Below, in pieces: positions 1-6,445 of a stretch of 13,329 nucleotides of DNA (positions are counted from its first letter, which is position 1; every line of letters begins with the position of its first letter). The notes beneath the pieces were generated by a model, which did not search any database, had not been told where the DNA came from, and saw nothing but the letters and a program-made list of their open reading frames with translations. The DNA comes from Leptolyngbyaceae cyanobacterium M65_K2018_010 (GTDB taxonomy: Bacteria > Cyanobacteriota > Cyanobacteriia > Phormidesmidales > Phormidesmidaceae), in the NCBI GenBank assembly GCA_015295885.1, contig DVEE01000292.1:1-13329 (forward strand), read 5' to 3'. The position numbers were made by a program, and so were the translations under genes.

Positions 1-144
1 CACCGACCCACCCCCTCACCCCCTCACGACCTATCACCCCCGGGATCTTATTTTCCCGCTGATCCCGAAGGGAAGCTGGATGCCCTCAAGCACGGTTCCC
101 CAGAATGGATGACCACCCCCGTAATCCCTGCCAGTGGGCCATGA
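1..144 (+). CDS. Possible C-terminal end of an upstream gene (partial, unrecognised)
   Basis: Frame 1 is open from the first base to a TGA at 142-144. It reads as a proline-rich stretch followed by YFPADPEGKLDALKHGSPEW and a short tail. The second half has ordinary-looking codon use and a balanced residue mix, which is why it is listed. I do not recognise a family, and 47 residues of a proline-rich tail is too little to identify one. It could equally be chance open sequence in GC-rich DNA. Between its stop and the ATG at 296 I see no other gene. Confidence 0.25.
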   Translation, partial: HRPTPSPPHDLSPPGSYFPADPEGKLDALKHGSPEWMTTPVIPASGP

Positions 145-295
145 CCAACCCGGACCGCATCGCCACTGCCGGGGTCAGTTATCGATTCCGGCGGGCTAGA
201 CTAAGAGGTAGGCAACACCCCAACGGTTTCGAGGGAGCGTCGGGGAGACGAACATCCATGTTGCTGGTCATGCCAATGCTCAGGAAACCCTTGTC

Positions 296-1054
296 ATGGT
301 TCTAGCTCAGCCCCGTACTGGGCCAGTGATCACCTGGCCGCCCCTACCCGACGACTTTAAGTTGCTGGATGAACCGGTGGAAAATATTCAACAGCCGCCC
401 CTCGCCGCTGCGCTTACCGATGCCCTGGGAGCGGCCCAACGGATTCGCCCTGAGATGCTGATCGGCTCTAACTTTGGCCTGGTAGCGGGGATTGACAACG
501 AGACCGTGGTGAAAGCACCCGACTGGTTCTACGTGCCTCGGGTCAATCCAGTTGCAGAGGGGGTGGTGCGCCGCAGCTATACCCCTGGACTCGAAGGCGA
601 TCCGGTTGCTGTCGTGATGGAGTTTTTGGCCGCCGATGACAACGGCGAATTGTCTATCCGCTCGTTACCGCCCTACGGCAAGCTCTATTTTTACGAGCAA
701 ATCTTGCAGGTGCGGGTCTATGTCACCTACGAGCCAATGCGAGCCCAATTGGAAGTGCGGCACCTGCAAAATGAGCGCTATGGGCTCCAACCCCCCGACG
801 CGGCCGGGCGATTTTGGATTGAACCCCTGGGGCTATTTTTAGGGGTATGGCGGGGCGAGCGGCTGGCCCAAACCCTGAACTGGCTGCGTTGGTGGGATGC
901 CGACGGCAACCTACTGCTCTGGAGTTCAGAACAAGCTGAAATCGAGCGTCAGCGAGCCGAAGCCGAGCGTCAGCGAGCCGAAGCCGAGCGTCAGCGGGCT
1001 GAACGCCTGGCCGCCCTGCTCCGCGCCCAGGGCATTGACCCGGACCAAGTCTGA
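296..1054 (+). CDS. Uma2 (DUF820) family protein, PD-(D/E)XK nuclease fold
   Basis: This is a 252-residue member of the Uma2 family, which has the restriction-endonuclease-like PD-(D/E)XK fold and is greatly expanded in cyanobacteria; its cellular role is not established. The likely active-site residues are D76 in KAPDWFYVP, E109 in VVMEFLAAD and K129 in PPYGKLYFYEQ. The segment GRFWIEPLGLFLGVW followed by WLRWWDADGNLLLW is typical of the long cyanobacterial subfamily. The last 40 residues form a charged coiled coil built from tandem ERQRAEA units and end in LRAQGIDPDQV, a common tail in this family. The start at 296 is chosen because AGGAAA lies about 9 bases upstream and no in-frame ATG lies between it and the open upstream sequence. 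The gene converges on metH with 31 bases between the stops. Nuclease activity is inferred from the fold only. Confidence 0.88.
   Translation: MVLAQPRTGPVITWPPLPDDFKLLDEPVENIQQPPLAAALTDALGAAQRIRPEMLIGSNFGLVAGIDNETVVKAPDWFYVPRVNPVAEGVVRRSYTPGLEGDPVAVVMEFLAADDNGELSIRSLPPYGKLYFYEQILQVRVYVTYEPMRAQLEVRHLQNERYGLQPPDAAGRFWIEPLGLFLGVWRGERLAQTLNWLRWWDADGNLLLWSSEQAEIERQRAEAERQRAEAERQRAERLAALLRAQGIDPDQV
944..1006 (+). repeat. 21-bp tandem repeat, three copies, coding for the coiled-coil tail
   Basis: The unit GAGCGTCAGCGAGCCGAAGC plus one base occurs at 944-964 and 965-985 and, with a few changes, at 986-1006. It encodes repeated ERQRAEA heptads in the Uma2-family protein. The first two units are identical at DNA level, so the copy number could change by slippage while keeping frame (21 is divisible by 3). 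This would lengthen or shorten the coiled coil without touching the catalytic domain. Confidence 0.9.
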
Positions 1055-1085
1055 CCGAGGCTCAGGCTATTGCTTCCCCCCTTAG

Positions 1086-4000
1086 CTAGGCACTAAAGTA
1101 CTTGGCTACGGGATGGTAGGCAACGATCGCCGTAGTCGATTGTTCGGGGTACAACTGGTCACTTTCATCGATAGTCATGCCGATGCGATCGCTCCCCAGC
1201 AACTCCAGTTGCACCGGCTGATCCGCCATATTTGGACAGGCAGGATAGCCAAAGCTGTAGCGTGAACCCTGGTAGCGCTGCTGCAACACCTCCCGGATGG
1301 TGGTGGGTTCTAGATCGCCAAAGCCCAATTCCCGACGAATGCGAGCATGGCACCACTCCGCCAGGGCTTCTGCCGTTTGTACCGACAGGCCATAGTAATA
1401 GAGATAGTCGGTGTACTGATCCGCCTGGAAGAGTTGCTGGGCAAACTCAGTGGCAATTTCACCCACGGTCACCGCCTGCATCGGGAAGACATCGAACTGG
1501 CCCGGTTGAGCCATGTCTTTGGGCAAGAAGAAATCCGCAATGCAGAGCCGCCGCAGGGAGCGTTGGCGGGGGAAGGTGAAGGTCGCCACAGGCTCCAGAT
1601 GGTGGGGTGAGCCTTCATCTCCATCTCCCCAGCTCCCTGTCTCCCCATCCATCACAGCGGGATTATAGATGTGTAGACTATTTCCCTCCGCTAGACAGGG
1701 AAAGTAGCCGTAGACGATTTGGGGCTGCAACAGATTTTCCGCCAGCACCCGCTGTTTCCAGGTCTCTAGAATCGGATGCACTTTCTCGTGCAGAAAAGCA
1801 TCGTACTCCTGGCGGGATTGCTCCTGGGGTTTGCGGAACTGCCACTGGCCGACGAACAGAGCCTGTAAATCCAAATACCAGAACACGTCCTCCAGGTCGA
1901 TATCCACCGGAGTGAGTACCTGGGTGCCCCAGAAGGGGGGAGTAGGCCGAGGGATGGTTGGGTCTACGGCCTCGGAGCGAGTGGTGTCTGGGGCCAATGG
2001 GTGGATGGGGGGATGGGTGGATGGGGTGTCAATTTCGGATTTTGGATTTTGGCTTGGGAAGGCATCTGCTGTCTCCTCCTGGGAGGGGTAGGGGTGGGTT
2101 CCTTCTGCCTTCTGCCTTCTGCCTTCTACCTTTTCTTCTGTCTCCTCCTCATCCAAAAATCCCTTGAGGTCATCCCACTTCCCCTCAGCCTTGGCGGGCA
2201 TGAGTTTGTCCATAAAGTGCAGGTCAGAGAAGGCATCTTTTCCGTATATCACCTGGCCCTTATAGGTTTGCTGACAGTCTTCATGGACGAATTTAGGCGT
2301 CAGAGCCGCTCCTCCCAGGATGACGGGGACAGTGATGCCCTCCTGGTTGAAGGTTTCCAGGTTGTCTTTCATAAAGGCGGTGGATTTCACCAGCAGTCCG
2401 CTCATGGCGATACAGTCGGCGTTATGGTCGCGGTAGGCCTGGATAATAGTTTCCACGGGCTGCTTAATGCCCAGGTTAATCACCTTGTAGCCGTTGTTGG
2501 AAAGGATAATATCGACCAAATTTTTGCCAATGTCGTGGACATCTCCCTTAACCGTGGCAATCACGAAGGTGCCTTTGCCCGCCCCGTTGGTGTCGGCTTT
2601 TTCCATGAAGGGTTCCAGGTAGGCCACCGCGGCTTTCATGGTTTGGGCTGATTGCAATACAAAGGGCAATTGCATTTGGCCAGAACCAAACAGTTCTCCC
2701 ACCACCTTCATGCCGTCCAGTAAAAAGGTGTTGATGATATCCAGGGGTGGGTAGGTCTGGAGGGCTTCGGCCAGGGCTTCTTCCAGGCCAATTCGTTCTC
2801 CATCGATGATGTGCTGCTTGAGGCGTTCCTCCATGGGCAGGTCTTTAGCGATCGCCTCTTTCTTCTTCAGGGTTTTCCCTTCGAACAGGGTGGTGAGCTT
2901 GGTGAGGGGATCGTAGGTGACAATATCACCGTCGTACTGGCGGCGATCGTAGATGAGATCTCGACAGATTTGCTGGTGTTCCGGGTCGATTTTGGCCAGG
3001 GGTAGGATCTTGGCCGCACTGACGATCGCCCCATCTAGCCCCACCTGCATCGCCTCGTGGAGAAAGACCGAGTTGAGAGTCACCCGGGCGGCGGGGTTCA
3101 GACCGAAGGAAATATTCGACACCCCCAGCATAATGTGGCAGCCGGGCAGATTTTCCCGAATCATCCGAATCGATTCGATGGTTTCCTTGCCATTTACCCG
3201 GTCCTCCTCGATCCCCGTCGAGATGGGCAGGGCCAGCGTATCAAAGAACAACTCATGGGCGGGGATACCATACTCCAGGGCATCCCGGTAGGCCCGCTGG
3301 GCGATTTGAAACTTTTTCTCGGCGGTGCGGGCCATGCCGTCTTCGTCGATGGTGCCAACGACGATCCCAGCCCCATACTGCTTCGCCAACTCCAATACCT
3401 TAAAGAAGCGCTCCTCACCATCTTCGTAGTTGGTGGAGTTGAGGATGCACTTACCGCCGGCCACCTTCAGCCCCGCCTCCATCTTTTGCCACTCCGTTGA
3501 GTCCAGCATTAAGGGCAGGGTGACGTTGGTGACCAGGCGCGACACCAGTTCTCGCATGTCTCGCTCGCCGTCGCGACCAACATAATCAACGTTTACGTCT
3601 AGGATGTGGGCTCCTTCTTTGACTTGTTCTCGGGCCAGGGCCACGAGCCCATCCCAATCCTCGGCATTCAGCATCTCGCGACACTTCTTGGAACCACTGG
3701 CGTTGAGCCGCTCTCCCACGATCAAAAAGGAGTTGTCCTGCTCATAGGGCTGGGGACTGTAGATAGAGGCCGCCGAGGGAACGTAGTTGAGGGGGAGGCG
3801 GGGGTTGGGGTGGTAGGGTGGTGCCATCTCGCCATCTCGCCATCCCGCCATCCTCACGGGCCGTTCCTTCGGGTGCAAATCCTTCGCCAACTCCGCCAGT
3901 TGGGCGATATGTTCCGGTCGGGTGCCGCAGCAACCGCCAATCACCTGGACACCTAGATCTTCGACGAAGTGCATGAGGGCCATGCGCAGTTCCATCGGGG

Positions 4001-4811
4001 TCAGTCGGTAGACGGCCTGGCCACCGACGTTCTCCGGCAGGCCCGCATTGGGGATGCAGGAGATAACAAAGGGGGACTGCTCCGACAGATGCTTGATGTG
4101 GTCTTTCATCAAGTCGGGGCCAGTGGCGCAGTTGAGGCCCAGAATATCAATGGGGTAGGGTTCCAGGATGGCCAGGGCGGCGGCCATTTCCGTGCCGACC
4201 AGCATGGTGCCCTGCTGCTCCATGGTGACAGAAACCATCAAGGGCAGGCGGGTGTCGGTTTGGGCAAAGGCTTCCTCAATGCCGTTTAGGGCCGCTTTGA
4301 TTTGTAGAACGTCCTGGCAGGTTTCCACCAGCAGTAGGTCAGCCCCACCGTCGATCAATCCTTTGGCCTGTTCCACGTAGGCGTCCTTGAGGGTATCGAA
4401 ATCAATATGGCCAAGGGTAGGTAGCTTGGTGCCTGGCCCCATGGAACCCGCGACGAAGCGAGGTTTTTCGGGAGTGGAATACTCATCGGCCACCCGACGG
4501 GCCAGGGCGGCGGCGGTTTTATTGAGTTCGTAGGCGCGGTCAGCTAAATCGTATTCCGCCAAGACAATGGAAGTGCCGCCAAAGGTATCGGTTTCAATCA
4601 CATCGGCCCCAGCCTCGAGAAAGCTTCGGTGTACCGTCTCCACGGCCTTGGGGTTGGTTACCACCAAGTATTCGTTACAACCTTCGTATTCTGGGCCACC
4701 AAAGTCCTCTGCGGTCAGGTTTTGCACCTGCAGGTTGGTACCCATCGCCCCGTCAAATACTATTACTGGTCGCTCAGGGCTATAGAGTCGTTCAAGAAAC
4801 GCATTAGGCAT
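1086..4811 (-). CDS. metH: Cobalamin-dependent methionine synthase
   Basis: MetH transfers the methyl group of 5-methyltetrahydrofolate to homocysteine through methylcobalamin, regenerating methionine and tetrahydrofolate in the cytosol. All four modules are visible in 1241 residues. The homocysteine-binding barrel (about 1-318) has zinc cysteines C228 (GLNCATG) and C294/C295 (GGCCGTRPEH). The pterin-binding barrel (about 358-625) has FLIVGERLNASGSKKC and DVNVDYVGRDG. The cap and B12-binding module (about 650-885) has DVHDIGKN, with H759 as the cobalt ligand. The reactivation domain (about 956-1241) has YSFGYPACP near its end. Three low-complexity insertions occur at residues 320-342, 888-955 and 1055-1071, all in frame and all outside catalytic motifs. 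They probably explain why the protein is somewhat longer than I expect for the family. The ATG at 4811 gives a normal N-terminus, though no strong Shine-Dalgarno is visible. The gene diverges from uraH. I saw no cobalamin riboswitch upstream. Confidence 0.97.
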   Translation of the reverse strand: MPNAFLERLYSPERPVIVFDGAMGTNLQVQNLTAEDFGGPEYEGCNEYLVVTNPKAVETVHRSFLEAGADVIETDTFGGTSIVLAEYDLADRAYELNKTAAALARRVADEYSTPEKPRFVAGSMGPGTKLPTLGHIDFDTLKDAYVEQAKGLIDGGADLLLVETCQDVLQIKAALNGIEEAFAQTDTRLPLMVSVTMEQQGTMLVGTEMAAALAILEPYPIDILGLNCATGPDLMKDHIKHLSEQSPFVISCIPNAGLPENVGGQAVYRLTPMELRMALMHFVEDLGVQVIGGCCGTRPEHIAQLAELAKDLHPKERPVRMAGWRDGEMAPPYHPNPRLPLNYVPSAASIYSPQPYEQDNSFLIVGERLNASGSKKCREMLNAEDWDGLVALAREQVKEGAHILDVNVDYVGRDGERDMRELVSRLVTNVTLPLMLDSTEWQKMEAGLKVAGGKCILNSTNYEDGEERFFKVLELAKQYGAGIVVGTIDEDGMARTAEKKFQIAQRAYRDALEYGIPAHELFFDTLALPISTGIEEDRVNGKETIESIRMIRENLPGCHIMLGVSNISFGLNPAARVTLNSVFLHEAMQVGLDGAIVSAAKILPLAKIDPEHQQICRDLIYDRRQYDGDIVTYDPLTKLTTLFEGKTLKKKEAIAKDLPMEERLKQHIIDGERIGLEEALAEALQTYPPLDIINTFLLDGMKVVGELFGSGQMQLPFVLQSAQTMKAAVAYLEPFMEKADTNGAGKGTFVIATVKGDVHDIGKNLVDIILSNNGYKVINLGIKQPVETIIQAYRDHNADCIAMSGLLVKSTAFMKDNLETFNQEGITVPVILGGAALTPKFVHEDCQQTYKGQVIYGKDAFSDLHFMDKLMPAKAEGKWDDLKGFLDEEETEEKVEGRRQKAEGTHPYPSQEETADAFPSQNPKSEIDTPSTHPPIHPLAPDTTRSEAVDPTIPRPTPPFWGTQVLTPVDIDLEDVFWYLDLQALFVGQWQFRKPQEQSRQEYDAFLHEKVHPILETWKQRVLAENLLQPQIVYGYFPCLAEGNSLHIYNPAVMDGETGSWGDGDEGSPHHLEPVATFTFPRQRSLRRLCIADFFLPKDMAQPGQFDVFPMQAVTVGEIATEFAQQLFQADQYTDYLYYYGLSVQTAEALAEWCHARIRRELGFGDLEPTTIREVLQQRYQGSRYSFGYPACPNMADQPVQLELLGSDRIGMTIDESDQLYPEQSTTAIVAYHPVAKYFSA
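1599..1649. repeat. In-frame low-complexity insert in the metH reactivation domain
   Basis: On the + strand this is a run of CTCCATCTCCCC- and CTCCCTGTCTCCCC-like pyrimidine repeats, of the type commonly seen between cyanobacterial genes. On the metH strand it encodes DGETGSWGDGDEGSPHH (residues 1055-1071), between HIYNP and VATFTFPRQR, two segments that in related proteins I recall as nearly adjacent. It would form a flexible acidic loop on the surface of the reactivation domain. The exact edges are estimates, since no alignment could be run. Confidence 0.55.
1947..2150. repeat. In-frame repeat-rich insert in the metH interdomain linker
   Basis: About 200 bases between the B12-binding and reactivation modules (residues 888-955) consist of short tandem repeats. 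The 7-mer CTTCTGC occurs four times at 2102-2129, the last copy with one change. GGATTTT occurs twice at 2037-2050. A 16-base ATGGGTGGATGGGGGG unit occurs twice at 1997-2026. Encoded residues include VEGRRQKAEG, QNPKSEID and a THPPIHPLAP stretch, which is what such intergenic repeats give when translated. No stop codon interrupts the frame. The linker must stay flexible because the reactivation domain swings onto the cobalamin, so it would tolerate added length. Confidence 0.75.
3786..3854. repeat. In-frame repeat insert between the metH substrate barrels
   Basis: The 8-base unit GCCATCTC is repeated at 3823-3830 and 3831-3838, with variants at 3839-3846 and 3847-3853. It is followed by a G-rich stretch to about 3805. 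On the metH strand this encodes RMAGWRDGEMAPPYHPNP and a few more residues (320-342). It lies between the end of the homocysteine barrel (KDLHPKERPV) and the start of the pterin barrel linker (YVPSAASIYSPQPYEQ). The conserved interdomain linker therefore appears lengthened by about 23 residues. Confidence 0.6.
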
Positions 4812-4871
4812 GGCAGCTTTGAAGAAATACTTAGCGTTACTTCAGTTTAGTCAGGAGTTCCCAGGGATAGG

Positions 4872-4888
4872 GCATCTCCCTCAGATGC
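4872..4888 (-). promoter_or_regulatory. Small hairpin in the probable metH leader
   Basis: GCATCT and AGATGC form a perfect 6-base-pair stem around a 5-base loop, 61 bases upstream of the metH start. An AT-rich stretch at about 4891-4925 lies further upstream and is the most likely promoter region for metH, though no clear -35/-10 pair stands out. If transcription starts there, the hairpin would be in the 5' untranslated RNA. It is too small to be a cobalamin or SAM riboswitch. Confidence 0.3.
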
Positions 4889-5011
4889 AGGGAAATTCAT
4901 TACAGATTCTTTAAATATTATTCTTGGAACAGGGCAATCGATAGTAAGGCTCACAGGGGAGAGCGTTTTTTCACCTTCTGTCTCCCTCCCAGAGGCTTCT
5001 TACTATATGCT

Positions 5012-5040
5012 TTGACTGTAGCTATCCTGCAAGATACATC
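5012..5040 (+). promoter_or_regulatory. Possible uraH promoter
   Basis: TTGACT at 5012-5017 matches the -35 consensus in five of six bases. A weak -10-like GATACA (5033-5038) or TACATC (5035-5040) follows at 15-17 bases. If used, transcription would start within a few bases of the ATG at 5047, giving a leaderless or nearly leaderless message. This would fit the absence of a Shine-Dalgarno before uraH. The -10 match is poor, so this is tentative. Confidence 0.25.
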
Positions 5041-5046
5041 ACCACA

Positions 5047-5406
5047 ATGGGCCGACTTACCACCCACGTTCTTGATACAGCTCTGGGTAAACCCGCCGCT
5101 TCGTTGCAGCTCACAGTCTGGGCCATTAATGACGATGCCGATATTAAAACGGCGCTGAAGACCGTTGAGACCAATAGCGATGGCCGCACCAATGAGCCTT
5201 TACTGGAAGGGAATGAACTGAAGAAAGGCACCTACGAGTTGACCTTTGATGTAGCGGCTTACTTTGCCAAAACCGGGGCTTCTCTATCGGAGCCCCCCTT
5301 TTTGGATCAAATCCCGATTCGGTTTACAGTGGCGGATCCCAATGGGAATTACCATGTGCCCTTGCTGGTGTCCCCTTGGTCCTACAGTACCTATCGCGGC
5401 AGTTGA
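5047..5406 (+). CDS. uraH: 5-hydroxyisourate hydrolase (transthyretin-like protein)
   Basis: This enzyme hydrolyses 5-hydroxyisourate, the product of urate oxidation, to OHCU in the purine-degradation route to allantoin. The 119-residue length is normal for the family. All the diagnostic residues are present: H7 in the N-terminal LTTHVLD motif, R47 in TNSDGRTNEPLL, H103 in NYHVPLLVSPWSYSTYRGS, and the C-terminal YRGS tetrapeptide that separates the enzyme from true transthyretins. There is no signal peptide, so it is expected to be a cytosolic tetramer. No other ureide-pathway gene (urate oxidase, OHCU decarboxylase, allantoinase) is in this window. It lies divergently from metH with 235 bases between the starts and is probably transcribed alone. 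Its presence suggests the organism can recycle purine nitrogen. Confidence 0.95.
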   Translation: MGRLTTHVLDTALGKPAASLQLTVWAINDDADIKTALKTVETNSDGRTNEPLLEGNELKKGTYELTFDVAAYFAKTGASLSEPPFLDQIPIRFTVADPNGNYHVPLLVSPWSYSTYRGS

Positions 5407-5490
5407 AGGGAGTGGGGAACTAGGCGACGAGCCAGACGGTGAAGGCGATAGGGAGGAAGTCCAGCCCTTGCCGTTGCAGTACTGCTGTAA

Positions 5491-5648
5491 GTAGGTGGGT
5501 GCAGAACAATAGAAGATGCGGTTAGGGGTGGAGGGAGTGGACCCCCCTGCCTGGGGGCTTCGTCGTGAGCGGCTCGCCGTCGCAGCCTCAGCCGAACGGC
5601 GCAGCCCTCAAACTCCCTGCTTACAACTAATTAGGCGCACCTACCTAC
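5491..5648. repeat. Hyphenated inverted-repeat element (MITE-like or structured RNA)
   Basis: GTAGGTGGGTGC at 5491-5502 pairs with GCACCTACCTAC at 5637-5648 over all 12 positions, with one G-U pair if read as RNA. Nested inside are GGGAGT (5533-5538) with ACTCCC (5612-5617), and a CCCCC-TGCCT-GGGGG hairpin at 5543-5557. The core at 5558-5607 is GC-rich and contains near-repeats of GCAGCC and GCCGNCG. The arrangement of terminal inverted repeats around about 134 bases without a gene resembles a MITE or a cyanobacterial dispersed repeat. A non-coding RNA is an alternative. No target-site duplication is obvious beside the arms. Confidence 0.4.
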
Positions 5649-5676
5649 GGCGAACCCTGGCATCAGGACAGAAGGT

Positions 5677-5682
5677 TATGAT
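5677..5682 (+). promoter_or_regulatory. Possible -10 element for the second Uma2 gene
   Basis: TATGAT differs from the -10 consensus at one base and lies 48 bases upstream of the ATG at 5731. No good -35 is seen at the proper distance. A small hairpin (5685-5699) lies immediately downstream, at the expected transcript start. A Shine-Dalgarno-like GGGGGA at 5716-5721 precedes the start codon by 9 bases. Confidence 0.3.
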
Positions 5683-5730
5683 AGAGCCTAAATCAGGCTT
5701 GTAGATTGCTGCATTGGGGGATGCTGAGTC

Positions 5731-6435
5731 ATGTCCATATCTGTAGAAACCATCTCCGTAGAAAACTTAAATTCCTCTGCCAAGACTTTGCAACGCCGGG
5801 GGGCGACCTGGCAAGACTACCTCCAGGTGCGGGATAGCGCCGATTGCGATTGGCGGAAGATTGCGTTTCACCAGGGATGGTTGTGGGCTGATATGGGTAA
5901 AGAAGGGCCTAATCATGCTGCTTTTAGCGATTTGTTGACAGCAATATTTTTTGTCTGGGCATTTCTGCACCCCGAGGTCGTGCTGCAATCCTACGGTCGT
6001 TGCCTAATAGAAAAACCCATGACCCAGGCCTGTGCTCCCGATCTGGTACTTTACCGGGGTGAGGCCATTCCCAAGTGGCAGCCCGATGAACCCCGGCGCA
6101 TTGATTTGACTCGCCACCGACTACCAGACCTGGTGGGCGAAATTGCCGACACCACCCTGAGCCTGGATCTCGATGAGCAGAAGCAGCTCTACGCCAGTTT
6201 AGGTATTTCTGAATATTGGGTGGTAGACGTCAAAGGGCTGCGACTGTTTGCCTTTGGCCTGGCCTCCACGGGGATATACGAAACGATTCAAGTTTCGCGG
6301 ATGTTGACTGACTTGCCGATTGCCCTCATTGAGCAAGCCCTAGAACGGGCCGCCACAGAGACCAATACGGCTGCTGCCAATTGGTTGATGCAGCAGTTGC
6401 AGGTCTCCTCCCTGCCCCCCGCGACAGAGGGGTAA
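5731..6435 (+). CDS. Uma2 (DUF820) family protein, PD-(D/E)XK nuclease fold
   Basis: This is a 234-residue Uma2-family protein of a different subfamily from the one at 296-1054. The fold motifs are in the expected order: D104 in APDLVLY, E137 in LVGEIADTTLSLD, D147/K151 in LDEQKQLYASLG, then the family signature GISEYWVVDVKGLRLFAF. There is no coiled-coil tail and no membrane segment. The ATG at 5731 has GGGGGA upstream. The stop is 10 bases before rsmI, so the two are probably co-transcribed. This is likely proximity rather than functional pairing, because Uma2 genes are scattered through cyanobacterial genomes beside many unrelated genes. Enzymatic activity and biological role are not known for this group. 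Confidence 0.88.
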   Translation: MSISVETISVENLNSSAKTLQRRGATWQDYLQVRDSADCDWRKIAFHQGWLWADMGKEGPNHAAFSDLLTAIFFVWAFLHPEVVLQSYGRCLIEKPMTQACAPDLVLYRGEAIPKWQPDEPRRIDLTRHRLPDLVGEIADTTLSLDLDEQKQLYASLGISEYWVVDVKGLRLFAFGLASTGIYETIQVSRMLTDLPIALIEQALERAATETNTAAANWLMQQLQVSSLPPATEG

Positions 6436-6445
6436 GGGTGGAACC

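Larger units (their letters stand above)
5407..5730. other. Intergenic region without a convincing gene
   Basis: No protein family is recognisable in any frame; the short open frames here have no family resemblance and share the DNA of structured repeats. The region contains a perfect 10-base palindrome GCAGTACTGC at 5476-5485, the paired-arm element at 5491-5648, and a small hairpin AGCCT-AAATC-AGGCT at 5685-5699 just before the second Uma2 gene. No T-rich intrinsic terminator for uraH is visible. Confidence 0.6.

Noticed and set aside
105..305. 66-residue open frame ahead of the first Uma2 gene
   Set aside because: Arg-rich, with no recognisable motif, and it runs into the Uma2 start in a different frame.
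1947..2150. CRISPR array or regulatory minisatellite
   Set aside because: The units are 7 to 16 bases, directly adjacent without spacers, and lie inside an open coding frame.
2001..2651. 216-residue open frame antisense to metH
   Set aside because: It overlaps conserved metH coding sequence on the other strand, begins inside repeat DNA and resembles no family; it is a shadow of the metH frame.
4812..5046. Cobalamin or SAM riboswitch upstream of metH
   Set aside because: No B12 box-like GCCACTG core or SAM-riboswitch pattern is visible on the metH strand; only one 6-base-pair hairpin and an AT-rich stretch are present.
5516..5704. 62-residue open frame in the uraH-Uma2 gap
   Set aside because: It lies across the inverted-repeat element, has no family resemblance and no ribosome binding site; it is better explained as repeat DNA.
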